Assembly: GCF_025562715.2 (NCBI RefSeq)
Contig: NZ_JAPFCC010000001.1
Span: forward strand, 2,498,501 to 2,562,500
Reading direction: 5' to 3'
DNA: 64,000 nt
From: Endozoicomonas gorgoniicola
Lineage (GTDB): Bacteria > Pseudomonadota > Gammaproteobacteria > Pseudomonadales > Endozoicomonadaceae
Below, piece after piece: positions 44,784-53,494 of this stretch (positions are counted from its first letter, which is position 1; each line of letters starts with the position of its first letter). The translations under genes and the position numbers were made by a program. The notes below the pieces were generated by a model that searched no databases, was not told the origin of the DNA, and saw only the letters and a program-made list of their open reading frames with translations.

Positions 44784-44794
44784 GGAACCACGCC

Positions 44795-45931
44795 ATGGAT
44801 TATGAAGTATTAAAATTTATCTGGTGGGTTCTGATTGGCGTCCTGCTGATCGGTTTTTCCATCACGGACGGCTACAACATGGGAACCGCCAATCTGCTGC
44901 CGTTTCTGTCTAAAAACGACACTGAGCGTCGGATCATGATTAACGCCGTTGCTCCTCACTGGGACGGCAACCAGGTATGGCTGGTCACCTCTGGTGGCGC
45001 CCTGTTTGCTGCCTGGCCCATTGCCTATGCAACAGCATTTTCCGGTTTTTACTGGGCTATGATACTGGTATTGTTTACCTTGCTAGTGCGTCCCATGGCG
45101 TTTGATTACCGCTCCAAGCTTGAAGACCCAAGATGGCGAACCGCCTGGGACTGGGGACTGTTTGCCAGCGGTGCCGTACCCACCCTGGTATTTGGTGTTG
45201 CCTTTGGCAACCTGTTTCAGGGCTTTGGCTTTGAACTGGATAGCACCATGCGCTCTACATTTTCTGAGCATTTCTTTCACCTGCTGAATCCATTTGCCAT
45301 TCTCTGCGGACTGGTCAGTGTCAGCATGCTGACCATGCATGGCTCTGTCTGGCAGAAACTGCGTGCCGGAGATCCTATTAAGCAACGTGCTTCTACTGTC
45401 GCTCGTTATGCTGCTGTTACAACACTGGCTCTGTTCACCATTGGTGGGTTCTGGGTTGCAACCATTCCCGGCTACGAAATCACCAGCCAGCTGGATCCTG
45501 CAGCGGTTTCAAACCCACTGAACAAAACCGTTGACATTGTCGAGTCAGGCCGCTGGATGGCTAACTACAGCCTTTACCCCATCACCCTGATTGCCCCTGC
45601 GCTTGCCTACCTTGGCAGCATTGGCGTTGTGCTTCTGGCAAAAAGTCGTTTTGCCGGTTTAACCTTCGTCTGCTCAAGCCTTACCCAGGCAGGGGTCATC
45701 CTGACAGCTGGCTTCTCACTGTTCCCGTTCATCATGCCATCCAGCACGATGCCTGATGCCAGCCTGACGCTATGGGATGCAACATCCAGCCACCTGACAC
45801 TGAGCATCATGACATTTGTTGCGGCCATTTTTGTTCCTACCGTACTGGGTTACACCATCTGGTGTTTCTACCATCTCTGGGGACGGGTGACCGCTGAACA
45901 TATTGCTGAAAACAACCACTCACTGTATTAA
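44795..45931 (+). CDS. cydB: Cytochrome bd-I ubiquinol oxidase subunit II
   Basis: Structural partner of CydA. 378 residues, eight or nine hydrophobic helices; starts LKFIWWVLIGVLLIGFSITDGYNMG, then APHWDGNQVWLVTSGGALFAAWP, RSKLEDPRWRTAWDW and near the end SHLTLSIMTFVAAIFVPTVLGYTIWCFYHLWGRVT. AAGGA precedes the ATG. It is 11 bp after cydA and 12 bp before cydX. Confidence 0.98.
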   Translation: MDYEVLKFIWWVLIGVLLIGFSITDGYNMGTANLLPFLSKNDTERRIMINAVAPHWDGNQVWLVTSGGALFAAWPIAYATAFSGFYWAMILVLFTLLVRPMAFDYRSKLEDPRWRTAWDWGLFASGAVPTLVFGVAFGNLFQGFGFELDSTMRSTFSEHFFHLLNPFAILCGLVSVSMLTMHGSVWQKLRAGDPIKQRASTVARYAAVTTLALFTIGGFWVATIPGYEITSQLDPAAVSNPLNKTVDIVESGRWMANYSLYPITLIAPALAYLGSIGVVLLAKSRFAGLTFVCSSLTQAGVILTAGFSLFPFIMPSSTMPDASLTLWDATSSHLTLSIMTFVAAIFVPTVLGYTIWCFYHLWGRVTAEHIAENNHSLY

Positions 45932-45943
45932 GGAAGTTAAATT

Positions 45944-46066
45944 ATGTGGTATTTCGCCTGGATTCTTGGAGTACTTCTGGCCTGTGCTTTTGGGATTATT
46001 AATGTGATGTGGTATGAATTTCATGAGATGGATTTCGATAGTGATACCAACGGTTTAGAGGATTGA
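45944..46066 (+). CDS. cydX: Cytochrome bd-I oxidase subunit CydX
   Basis: A 40-residue single-helix protein: MWYFAWILGVLLACAFGIIN, then VMWYEFHEM and an acidic tail. The start MWYFAWxLG and the Tyr-Glu after the helix are the hallmarks of CydX, which is needed for oxidase stability and activity. AGGAAG lies seven bases upstream. It directly follows cydB, as in E. coli. Being short, it is easily missed by gene callers. Confidence 0.95.
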   Translation: MWYFAWILGVLLACAFGIINVMWYEFHEMDFDSDTNGLED

Positions 46067-46075
46067 AACAATTTT

Positions 46076-46102
46076 TTGGGGATCAATTTCATTGGTCCCC
46101 AA
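46076..46102. terminator. Strong hairpin after cydX
   Basis: Twelve-bp stem with one G-T wobble around a 3-nt loop (outer arms TTGGGGA / TCCCCAA), ten bases after cydX. No T-run follows on the plus strand, so it may be a terminator of imperfect type. It is also the last feature of the conserved chromosome before the conjugative-element remnant, whose left boundary lies between here and 46206. Confidence 0.55.
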
Positions 46103-46205
46103 GCTCAAAAACAGGGTCTTAAAATACCCAATCGTGAGCAAAAATAGCCTTCCTGAAGACCTTCCCTGTCTGACGCTTTTTAGTCCCCAAAACCAGATTA
46201 TTCTG

Positions 46206-47762
46206 TCACCTGATAAGCCAGTCTTTAGTCAAAGTGAATAACGATGACTTTAACTGGCTTAACTGATCAATCATCAGGCTCTTCGGAAACAGGTTTTTCA
46301 CCAAAGGAACATTGATTCCCAGCCCGACCACATCAATCCCTGACTGCTGACAACGACTCACCAGATCGACTACCGCATTGTGATGCTCACAGTCAGGCGC
46401 TCCATCCGTAATCATCAAAATCAGACGACGTTCCGCCTTTGCCTGACAGATTTGATGAACTGCATGCCACAATCCTGTGGCCATGGGTGTTGAGTCGTGG
46501 CTGTCCAAAGCCGCCAGTGTTTGAGCTACCTTTTGAGTAGACTCTTTGCCTGTGACTATAGGAAAGACTCTGTCTTCTCTGGTTCCCGGATAAGCCGATG
46601 CTGAAACAGTGACTCCGTTAATCTGCTTCAGGGCATAGACCAGCGCCAGAACCGCTTCCCTTGCCAACGGCATCCTTACGGCCATGGAAGAAGAAATATC
46701 CAGCGAGATATGAACGGTGGCATTGATAGTGATGGATTCTGCCCGTCGTTTGAAAAGACGACCATCATCCAATGCTATTCTGTGCAACCGTTTGCCATCT
46801 ATCCGGGTGCCTCTCTTGCCTGTGCGATCTCGGGTGAGCGTTTTTGCCTGAACCAGTCCGGTTAGCTGTGCGGCTAATCGGGTGGATTCTGACTGCACTT
46901 TCCAGAGCAAGTCTTTTGCGGCCTGCTTATCTTCATCTGTCGTCACCACTACATCCAGTCCTGGTGTTGTGGTGATGGCAGACAAGCCTGAAGATTGCTC
47001 GCAACTCCATGACTCCAGCTCTCCGGCGACCGTTTCAAACAGGTCATTCGGCCAGTCCTGATCGGTAGATTCCAGAACTTGCTTCAAGCTCTCTTTTTGG
47101 AGCAACAGGTCTTCAGCCTTTTCTGAAGCATCGCCATTGTCTGAAACGTCCTGGTTACTACTTCCACACGAATGTTCAGGATTATCACCTTCTCCTTCCT
47201 CAGAATCGGATTCCTGCTCACCACCTGACACAGAATCTGTTTTATCCTCTTGATCCTGTGCTTCGGATTCCTGAGAATCCCTCTCCTGTTCTTCTGACGA
47301 ATTTTCGGGTTTATCAGAACCTTCCTCACCAGAATCTTTGCTGTCAGAATTTTCATTGCTGAGATTCTGAAACAAAGCGATGATCTGGTCAGCCAACGTC
47401 AGAGCCTCCCTGGTGCTGTTCAAGTCGGGAACCTGTTTTAACAGTCCATTCAGCGAATCCAGTAACTGTTTGGGAAAACAGACTTTCATCACTTTGCGGG
47501 CTTTTATTGCTTCCTGCTTCAGCGCCTTCTGACCCAGAACTTCACTACGCAGAATCACCAGCAAAGCGTCGTTTAGCACCTTCACAGGCGGGTCACTCTT
47601 GTCCGGCGCACTTAAACGACCTTCAGTCACCAACTGGTGAACGACACCCGCAAGAGAAAAAGCAGCGCCGGGGTATTCCCGACTGATGGCTTTTTCAATG
47701 CGAATATCTTCTAAAAGGTTGGTCAGCCTGCGCCGAAGGGCTGAACCTTCATAGTCTTCTGA
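46206..47762 (-). pseudogene. CobT-like VWA-domain protein, 5' end removed by IS110
   Basis: The frame is open from the IS110 boundary (SEDYEGSALRRRLTNLLEDIRIEKAISREYPGA) to the stop at 46206, about 518 residues with no proper start codon near the boundary, so the N-terminus is lost. A highly acidic Glu/Asp/Ser linker fills the middle. The C-terminal von Willebrand A domain has a complete MIDAS: HISLDISSSMAVRMP, a Thr in HDSTPMATG and MITDGAPD. CobT-like VWA proteins with a MoxR-like ATPase are frequent cargo of SXT-type conjugative elements and large plasmids, where they act in chaperone-like complexes of uncertain role. No ATPase partner is present here. The product may still be expressed from an internal TTG at 47633. 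Confidence 0.8.
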
Positions 47763-48972
47763 GTAACTCCTTCGGGACTAGTTATTTGCATAGAGTCAAG
47801 ATGGTGCGGCTGTTTCAATTTCGACCAGTTTGTAACCCATGTCTTCAGCGCGCTTTCTCATGTTTTTAATGACTCGGTCACGGTATTGCTCCTCGTAGTA
47901 ATCCTGACCTCTATCTACGTACTCTGAGCCGTTTTTCAGCATGCTGTAAATCAGCCGGGCAAGTTTATGTGCAGTCGCTGTAATCGCTTTTGGTGCCCCC
48001 AGCTTACTTCTCATTCGACGATAATAGGCTCCCAGCGCACTTTTCGAACTCACCAGAGTCAGTGCAGCCATACGCAGAGCAGAAGCGGCCCGGTTAGGGA
48101 TTCTTTTGGTCTTGCTGCTCAACACTTTGCCTCCTGATATCTTGTTTCCCGGGCTCAGTCCCAGCCAGGAACAAAAGTGCTTCACTGTCGGCCAGCGACT
48201 CATGTCTGTACCAATTTCAGAAACTACCTTCAGGGCGGTATTTTCCTCTATTCCCTCAATCGATGTCAGATCTACCCCTGTCACCCGGTAAAGGTGAGTT
48301 CTTACATCAAAAGCAGGGGCGCTGGCTGATTTGCGTTTTGCAGGCAGAGAGATACTCTCGGACTTCTGAGTAACTCCTTCGGGACTAGTTATTTGCATAG
48401 AGTCAAGATGGTGCGGCTGTTTCAATTTCGACCAGTTTGTAACCCATGTCTTCAGCGCGCTTTCTCATGTTTTTAATGACTCGGTCACGGTATTGCTCCT
48501 CGTAGTAATCCTGACCTCTATCTACGTACTCTGAGCCGTTTTTCAGCATGCTGTAAATCAGCCGGGCAAGTTTATGTGCAGTCGCTGTAATCGCTTTTGG
48601 TGCCCCCAGCTTACTTCTCATTCGACGATAATAGGCTCCCAGCGCACTTTTCGAACTCACCAGAGTCAGTGCAGCCATACGCAGAGCAGAAGCGGCCCGG
48701 TTAGGGATTCTTTTGGTCTTGCTGCTCAACACTTTGCCTCCTGATATCTTGTTTCCCGGGCTCAGTCCCAGCCAGGAACAAAAGTGCTTCACTGTCGGCC
48801 AGCGACTCATGTCTGTACCAATTTCAGAAACTACCTTCAGGGCGGTATTTTCCTCTATTCCCTCAATCGATGTCAGATCTACCCCTGTCACCCGGTAAAG
48901 GTGAGTTCTTACATCAAAAGCAGGGGCGCTGGCTGATTTGCGTTTTGCAGGCAGAGAGATACTCTCGGACTT
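47759..48972. repeat. Tandem duplication of 607 bp at the IS110 3' end
   Basis: 47759-48365 and 48366-48972 appear identical. Each unit runs from the element's right boundary through the last 190 codons of the transposase. The left flank and the unit end share CTT at the joint, giving 3-nt microhomology. Confidence 0.93.
47796..48365 (-). pseudogene. Partial second copy of the IS110 transposase C-terminus
   Basis: About 190 codons identical to the C-terminal part of the full transposase (SESISLPAKRK to the stop), including the Tnp domain with the ASALRMAALTL serine region but lacking the RuvC-like N-domain. It arose by the 607-bp tandem duplication. A frame continues upstream for about 20 codons into the flanking repeat, but there is no reason to think it is a functional start. 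Confidence 0.9.
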
Positions 48973-49764
48973 ATCATCAAACTGGTTCAACTGGTCTTCC
49001 AATGCCTTGTCACAAGCTTCAATTTGCTTTTCGTAAAAATCATAAAGCTCAACAGACTGCTTTAAGGCAAATAGGTGTTCCACCCGGTAATGCCCATGCA
49101 GTGACTTAGCAATGACTTTCTCTGATTTTTTACAATGAGAGTCCCGGTGTTTGGCCAGTACCTCTGGGTCACGCTCTCCCGCGAGAATGGAGAGAATGAT
49201 ACCCATCCCCGTTTTGCCAGTGATATCCGCAACGACATTGTCCAACAACAGGTTCATTTGCCGTAAAGCTTTCTGCATGTGCTGTATGTGCGACGCCCGG
49301 TAACGGATCAGGGTTTCACGCTGACGCATATAGGCACGCAAGGCACACACCTGATCTTCAGGGCGAAAAGCTCCCTCAAGCAGGCCATGAGTATGCAGTT
49401 GTTGTAGCCACTGACAGTCCTGCACATCACTTTTACGACCAGGGACGTTTTTAACATGACGAGCATTCACCAGTTTGACGTCAAGGCCGTGCTCTTCAAG
49501 CATTTCGAAAGCGGGAATCCAATAGATTCCGGTAGACTCCATGACCACGGTCGTAATTCCGATTTTCACGAGCCATTGAGTCATCATTTCGAGATCAGAG
49601 GTAAAGCAGGCAAAAGACCGAACCGACTGTTCATCGAGCTCTTTAGGGACAGCAACAAAGTGGAACTCTGAACCAATATCAATGCCTGCAGCATAGAGGT
49701 TCACGGTTTTTAGATGGCCAGATATCCGCTTTTGAACTTTAGCCGGATTTAGGTTGTGTTTCAT
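48403..49764 (-). CDS. IS110-family DEDD recombinase/transposase
   Basis: 453 residues. N-terminal RuvC-like DEDD domain: YAAGIDIGSEFHFVAVP (first Asp), TTVVMESTGIYWIPAFE (Glu), NARHVKNVPGRKSDVQDCQWLQQLH (Asp-x-x-Asp). A coiled-coil linker follows (about residues 150-260), then the C-terminal Tnp domain with IEGIEENTALKVVSEIG, FCSWLGLSPGNKISGGKVL and RIPNRAASALRMAALTL, which holds the catalytic Ser. In IS621 and relatives this enzyme is guided by a bridge RNA encoded in the element's own non-coding end; here that region lies upstream of the gene, the IS110-group arrangement. The frame is intact. Confidence 0.95.
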   Translation of the reverse strand: MKHNLNPAKVQKRISGHLKTVNLYAAGIDIGSEFHFVAVPKELDEQSVRSFACFTSDLEMMTQWLVKIGITTVVMESTGIYWIPAFEMLEEHGLDVKLVNARHVKNVPGRKSDVQDCQWLQQLHTHGLLEGAFRPEDQVCALRAYMRQRETLIRYRASHIQHMQKALRQMNLLLDNVVADITGKTGMGIILSILAGERDPEVLAKHRDSHCKKSEKVIAKSLHGHYRVEHLFALKQSVELYDFYEKQIEACDKALEDQLNQFDDKSESISLPAKRKSASAPAFDVRTHLYRVTGVDLTSIEGIEENTALKVVSEIGTDMSRWPTVKHFCSWLGLSPGNKISGGKVLSSKTKRIPNRAASALRMAALTLVSSKSALGAYYRRMRSKLGAPKAITATAHKLARLIYSMLKNGSEYVDRGQDYYEEQYRDRVIKNMRKRAEDMGYKLVEIETAAPS

Positions 49765-49790
49765 GACTGCGTTCCTACACTACTGAACGA

Positions 49791-49941
49791 AGGCATATCC
49801 GGGTATGGGGCTGTCGATCATATGCAGTCTTCTGAACGAGATCGCCAGGCGTCATCAGTGATGCGGTCGCCAGCCTCCCGACCACGCTAAACTTCGGGCA
49901 AGAGCACCAGTGTGCGTTCGGTCTCTGGCTCGGATATGCCT
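49791..49941 (-). ncRNA. Predicted IS110 bridge RNA
   Basis: The 5' non-coding region of the element folds around an 11-bp perfect long-range stem (49791-49801 with 49931-49941). Inside are a hairpin with a 20-nt loop (CGATC / GATCG stem, 49815-49844), a GC-rich middle segment, and a hairpin with a 14-nt loop closed by CCAG / CTGG near 49906-49928. The 20-nt loop contains AGTCTTCTGA (49826-49835, plus strand), identical to 47753-47762 at the element's right flank. A segment near 49892-49898 repeats seven bases of the right end (CTTCGGG, 47770-47776). Size, location and matches fit the target- and donor-binding loops of known bridge RNAs. Expression is inferred. Confidence 0.65.
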
Positions 49942-49999
49942 CCTTCCTTATCGTAGGACGAAGAATTGAGGTTGGCAGCTAAGAGTTACTCTGGGTTGT

Positions 50000-50743
50000 G
50001 TGCCCGCCGGGCGGGCTAAACCCATACGTATGCTCGGTGCTACTTTCACGCCTCCAACAGCAACAGACACCAAAGCAGACAACAAGCCCAGGTTACTGCG
50101 CCTGCCCGCTGGCAGTATTCTGTCCGGTCAGCTTATAACCGGGCTGGACGTACCCACCGGCCAGGGCGCACGACGGGAGCCTTATCCCGTTCTTATCCGA
50201 ATCAAAGCCTCAGCCATTTTACCCAACCGCTACCGAACCAATGTGCGTGAATGCTTTGTGCTGGCTTCCGGTTATGGCGACCTGAGTTCCGAGCGGGCTT
50301 ACCTTCGCAGTGAAACTTTGTCGTGCATTTTCAGTAGCAAAATCAAAGACAAAGAGCAGGTTATTGAACGACCACTGGAAGGTTATTTAGCCGGAGAAGA
50401 TGGCAAGGCTGGCTTACGGGGAAGACTGGTTAGCAAGCAGGGACAGGTCATGGCGAAAGCGGCGATGGCGGGATTCCTTGGCGGTGTCAGTCAGGCGTTT
50501 GATATCAAACCTGTCCCTGTGTTTTCCGTGGTGCCGAATAAAAACGGTGAAATTCAGTCTCCTTTCCAGTCCGGCTTGAAAGGCAGTGAAGCCCTCCAAA
50601 GCTCCCTGATCAAGGGCAGCAACAAGGCCTTGGAAAAGCTGGCGGACTTTTATCTGAAACTGGCGGATCAGATGGTGCCGGTTATTGAAATCAGCGCAGA
50701 ACGAAAAGTCGATTTGATCCTGACCAGAGGTTTACAGCCATGA
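50000..50743 (+). pseudogene. traB: TraB-like conjugal transfer protein, C-terminal part, copy 1
   Basis: About 247 residues of the C-terminal half of a TraB / TIGR03752 (PFL_4705)-type pilus assembly protein, the VirB10-like scaffold that spans the periplasm: LLRLPAGSILSGQLITGLDVPTG, YPVLIRIKASAILPNRYRTNVRECFVLASGYGDLSSERAYLRSETLSC, and VSQAFDIKPVPVF near the end. The N-terminal membrane anchor and coiled coil are missing. The apparent GTG start has no good ribosome binding site. It ends TGA overlapping an ATG that is immediately followed by a stop, a dead copy of the next gene's start. Confidence 0.85.
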
Positions 50744-50765
50744 GCTAAGAGTTACTCTGGGTTGT

Positions 50766-51509
50766 GTGCCCGCCGGGCGGGCTAAACCCATACGTATGCT
50801 CGGTGCTACTTTCACGCCTCCAACAGCAACAGACACCAAAGCAGACAACAAGCCCAGGTTACTGCGCCTGCCCGCTGGCAGTATTCTGTCCGGTCAGCTT
50901 ATAACCGGGCTGGACGTACCCACCGGCCAGGGCGCACGACGGGAGCCTTATCCCGTTCTTATCCGAATCAAAGCCTCAGCCATTTTACCCAACCGCTACC
51001 GAACCAATGTGCGTGAATGCTTTGTGCTGGCTTCCGGTTATGGCGACCTGAGTTCCGAGCGGGCTTACCTTCGCAGTGAAACTTTGTCGTGCATTTTCAG
51101 TAGCAAAATCAAAGACAAAGAGCAGGTTATTGAACGACCACTGGAAGGTTATTTAGCCGGAGAAGATGGCAAGGCTGGCTTACGGGGAAGACTGGTTAGC
51201 AAGCAGGGACAGGTCATGGCGAAAGCGGCGATGGCGGGATTCCTTGGCGGTGTCAGTCAGGCGTTTGATATCAAACCTGTCCCTGTGTTTTCCGTGGTGC
51301 CGAATAAAAACGGTGAAATTCAGTCTCCTTTCCAGTCCGGCTTGAAAGGCAGTGAAGCCCTCCAAAGCTCCCTGATCAAGGGCAGCAACAAGGCCTTGGA
51401 AAAGCTGGCGGACTTTTATCTGAAACTGGCGGATCAGATGGTGCCGGTTATTGAAATCAGCGCAGAACGAAAAGTCGATTTGATCCTGACCAGAGGTTTA
51501 CAGCCATGA
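50766..51509 (+). pseudogene. traB: TraB-like conjugal transfer protein, C-terminal part, copy 2
   Basis: Identical in sequence to the preceding copy and likewise missing the N-terminal half. This copy keeps the native downstream connection: its TGA overlaps the ATG of the TraV-like lipoprotein gene (ATGA), the coupling expected in a traB-traV operon. Neither copy can make a normal scaffold protein. Confidence 0.85.
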
Positions 51510-51949
51510 GCTTATTGTTTAAACCACAAAGGCACCAAGACACAAAGAAAAAATATTTAAAAGCCTTCGTGTCTTTGTGCCTTTGTGGTTCAACATTTTT
51601 ACTTCAGGGCTGCTCCGTTTTGGGAATAGGTGAAAGTGAGTACGCCTGCGATAAACCCGGCAAAGGTGTCTGCAAATCCGCTCGGCAGGTCTACAGAGAC
51701 ACTGACCTCTCAACCATAGAACCCATAACACCACCACAACCAACCACCATGACCAGAGCAGAACCGGATCTATCTGTGGTCACACCCGAATCAACCCCAA
51801 ACCGGTTACCCGCCCAAATCCTGAGAATCTGGATCGCCCCCTGGGTAGACAAACAGGGCAACTGGCACAGCGGTGGCGTAGTAATGACCGATATCTACCC
51901 GAGAGAATGGCAGTCTGCCATTCCCGTCTATTCCCCCTCAGATGATTAA
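51506..51949 (+). CDS. TraV-like (TIGR03751-type) conjugative-element lipoprotein
   Basis: A 147-residue outer-membrane lipoprotein of the conjugative pilus machine. Lipobox LLQGC (Cys near residue 36), then GESEYACDKPGKGVCKSARQVY, the paired-Cys motif of TraV/TIGR03751 proteins, a Pro/Thr-rich linker and RIWIAPWVDKQGNWHSGGVVMTDIYPREW. The start overlaps the traB stop. Oddity: codons 6-29, which encode the basic n-region and part of the hydrophobic core of the signal peptide, lie in a long palindromic repeat (51522-51590), so the signal sequence looks derived from an inserted repeat. Confidence 0.82.
   Translation: MSLLFKPQRHQDTKKKYLKAFVSLCLCGSTFLLQGCSVLGIGESEYACDKPGKGVCKSARQVYRDTDLSTIEPITPPQPTTMTRAEPDLSVVTPESTPNRLPAQILRIWIAPWVDKQGNWHSGGVVMTDIYPREWQSAIPVYSPSDD
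51522..51590. repeat. Long palindromic repeat element inside the TraV-like gene
   Basis: Arms of 26 bp (51522-51547 and 51565-51590), 24 of 26 complementary, around a 17-nt loop. The arm core AACCACAAAGGCAC resembles a dispersed palindrome seen in many bacterial genomes, whose right arm reads FVSLCLCGS in one frame. Here it is in frame with the lipoprotein. Confidence 0.88.
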
Positions 51950-51964
51950 AACCGGAGAACCAGC

Positions 51965-52306
51965 ATGAACTCCCTTCCTCTCACTGACCTGCAAGCCTTC
52001 ACCATTAAACAACAGCACTGGATGTTGTCACTGGCGACACTGATCATCCTTTCCCTGTTACCGCCAGAACTTCAGGCGGCAGACCCTGTGGTACCGACAG
52101 GCTCCACTGATTTCGCTGAAATCTATGCCCGGCTGGTAGGGTGGATTAAAGGCGATCTCGGCAGAACCTTATCCATCGCTTTTGTATTGATCGGGCTGGC
52201 TTACGGCATGGCGCGAAACTCCCTGATCGGTTTTGCCACAGGAGTTGGTGCAGCGGTGGGTTTGCAGGTCACTCCCACCATCATCAACTCAATATTCGGG
52301 CTTTAA
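51965..52306 (+). CDS. TraA/VirB2-like pilin candidate
   Basis: 113 residues with a long N-terminal export region whose hydrophobic stretch ends LPPELQAADP (probable signal peptidase site at QA-AD), leaving a mature protein of about 70 residues with two hydrophobic helices (IAFVLIGLAYGMARN and IGFATGVGAAVGLQVTPTIINSIFGL). This size and layout are typical of conjugative pilins of the TrbC/VirB2/TraA group. It follows the TraV-like gene by 15 bp, as traA follows traV in SXT-type elements. Confidence 0.75.
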   Translation: MNSLPLTDLQAFTIKQQHWMLSLATLIILSLLPPELQAADPVVPTGSTDFAEIYARLVGWIKGDLGRTLSIAFVLIGLAYGMARNSLIGFATGVGAAVGLQVTPTIINSIFGL

Positions 52307-52308
52307 CC

Positions 52309-53494
52309 ATGACCGCTTCTCAGGTTTTATCGGTGGTTAACCACTGGCTGCACCCTCAGCAAAAATCGGAACCTCTGCCAACACCCCAACCAGCACCCGA
52401 TACCAATCCGTCAGAGGGTTGTGCGGGTTATCAGGTAGGGGGTTGGAGCCATTCTCCATAAACAACAACCATTGATTCATCAGGTCAATGAACAACTCTG
52501 TCTACCTGATGAGCTGCAAGAGTTGTTTAACCAGACGCTGGATCAGCTGGCTCTCTGGCTACATCTTCTACCCGCTCACCCTCTTCATCATTGTGAACCC
52601 GCCGGAGCCTTGCGCCATGCACTGGAAACCGCTTTCTGGGCGGTGTCCTCCACACAACAAATCCATGTGGATCACGATCTCTACCCGGATCGACGACGGG
52701 CAAGACAACCCTTCTGGCGATTAATGGCAGGTGTCGCCGGTTTGCTGCATGACAGTGGACGCATGGTCAGCTGCGTAACAATCAGGGGGGAACAGGCCGG
52801 GCAATGGGTGGCGACTCAGCAAAGTCTGGGAAGCTGGCTACAACAGCACCGCATTGAGCGTTACTGTCCCCACTGGCAGCACTGTGAATCCCGTCCCGAC
52901 AAGCCCATTCCACAAGAATATACCTGGACAAACCTGTTGCTGCTGGAGCAGCTGATACCTAACAACTTGCGTTATGCCTTACAGCCAGACCGGGATAAGG
53001 GCATCCTCTGGCAATCCTTTATCAGCGCACTGGTAGGGCAGAGCAGTCCTTTAGCGGTTAAACAACTGGTTAGTGCGGTGGAAGTGGCTCGCCTGAAAAG
53101 CGTCAAACTGCATTTTGTGCAGGGAGAGGCTCTGACAGGTCTCACTCAACCTCTTGCACCAGAGCAATCGGACTCAAAACAAGCTGCTCCACAGCAGCCT
53201 TCTGAATACGGGTTGGAATGGCTAAAACAAGTGGTGTCGCAGCTAAACCCCGATGGCGCGAAATGGGCAAAAGAGTCTCTGCTTTTGAATTGGCCGGAAG
53301 ATGTCATCGGGCAAGAAGGATTACCCGACCCTGACGCCCTGATGGAGTGCTGGCAAGAACTAGGTTGGCTGCGCCCCATCGCTAACCAGGTCATTATTCG
53401 CCGCAATGGTCGTCAGGTGATTGCCTTACAGCCGGAAATATCCAAACGGTGTCGCCAGTGGTTGACGACCAGTGACGCAGAGATTTCGACATGA
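52309..53494 (+). pseudogene. traI: MOBH relaxase TraI, frameshifted near the N-terminus
   Basis: The relaxase nicks the element's origin of transfer. The first frame (52309-52461) encodes about 50 residues and stops; the rest of the protein runs in the next frame. The shift falls in a run of five G at 52438-52442: with four G the frame reads GYQVGVGAILHKQQPLIHQVNEQL and continues without a stop. The TraI_2 domain then shows the MOBH histidine and HD motifs HHCEPAGALRHALETAFWA and GLLHDSGRM, and the C-terminal TraI_2_C part is EYGLEWLKQVVSQL...LGWLRPIANQVIIRRNGRQVIAL. The downstream stop overlaps traD (ATGA). It may be a real frameshift or a sequencing error. Confidence 0.85.

Larger units (their letters stand above)
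47763..49980 (-). mobile_element. IS110-family insertion sequence with a duplicated 3' part
   Basis: The element has no terminal inverted repeats, as normal for IS110. The right boundary is set by the VWA frame that resumes at about 47762; the left boundary is placed near 49980, where the truncated traB begins. It contains one full transposase, a 216-nt 5' non-coding region with bridge-RNA-like folding, and a second partial copy of its own 3' end. Without the duplication it would be about 1.6 kb, normal for the family. Exact ends are uncertain by several bases: GAGTAACTC at 47761 and GAGTTACTC at 49984 mark the two junctions. Confidence 0.85.
49981..51512. repeat. Tandem duplication of 766 bp containing the traB 3' half
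   Basis: Units 49981-50746 and 50747-51512 appear identical. The joint shows 4-nt microhomology (AGCT): it precedes unit 1, ends unit 1 and ends unit 2. Each unit carries the 15-bp palindrome GCCCGCCGGGCGGGC near its start (50002 and 50768). Confidence 0.93.

Noticed and set aside
49984..49992. GAGTTACTC / GAGTAACTC at the two IS110 junctions as terminal inverted repeats
   Set aside because: IS110-group elements normally lack such repeats and the nine bases are themselves nearly palindromic; they may be part of the target and core rather than true ends.
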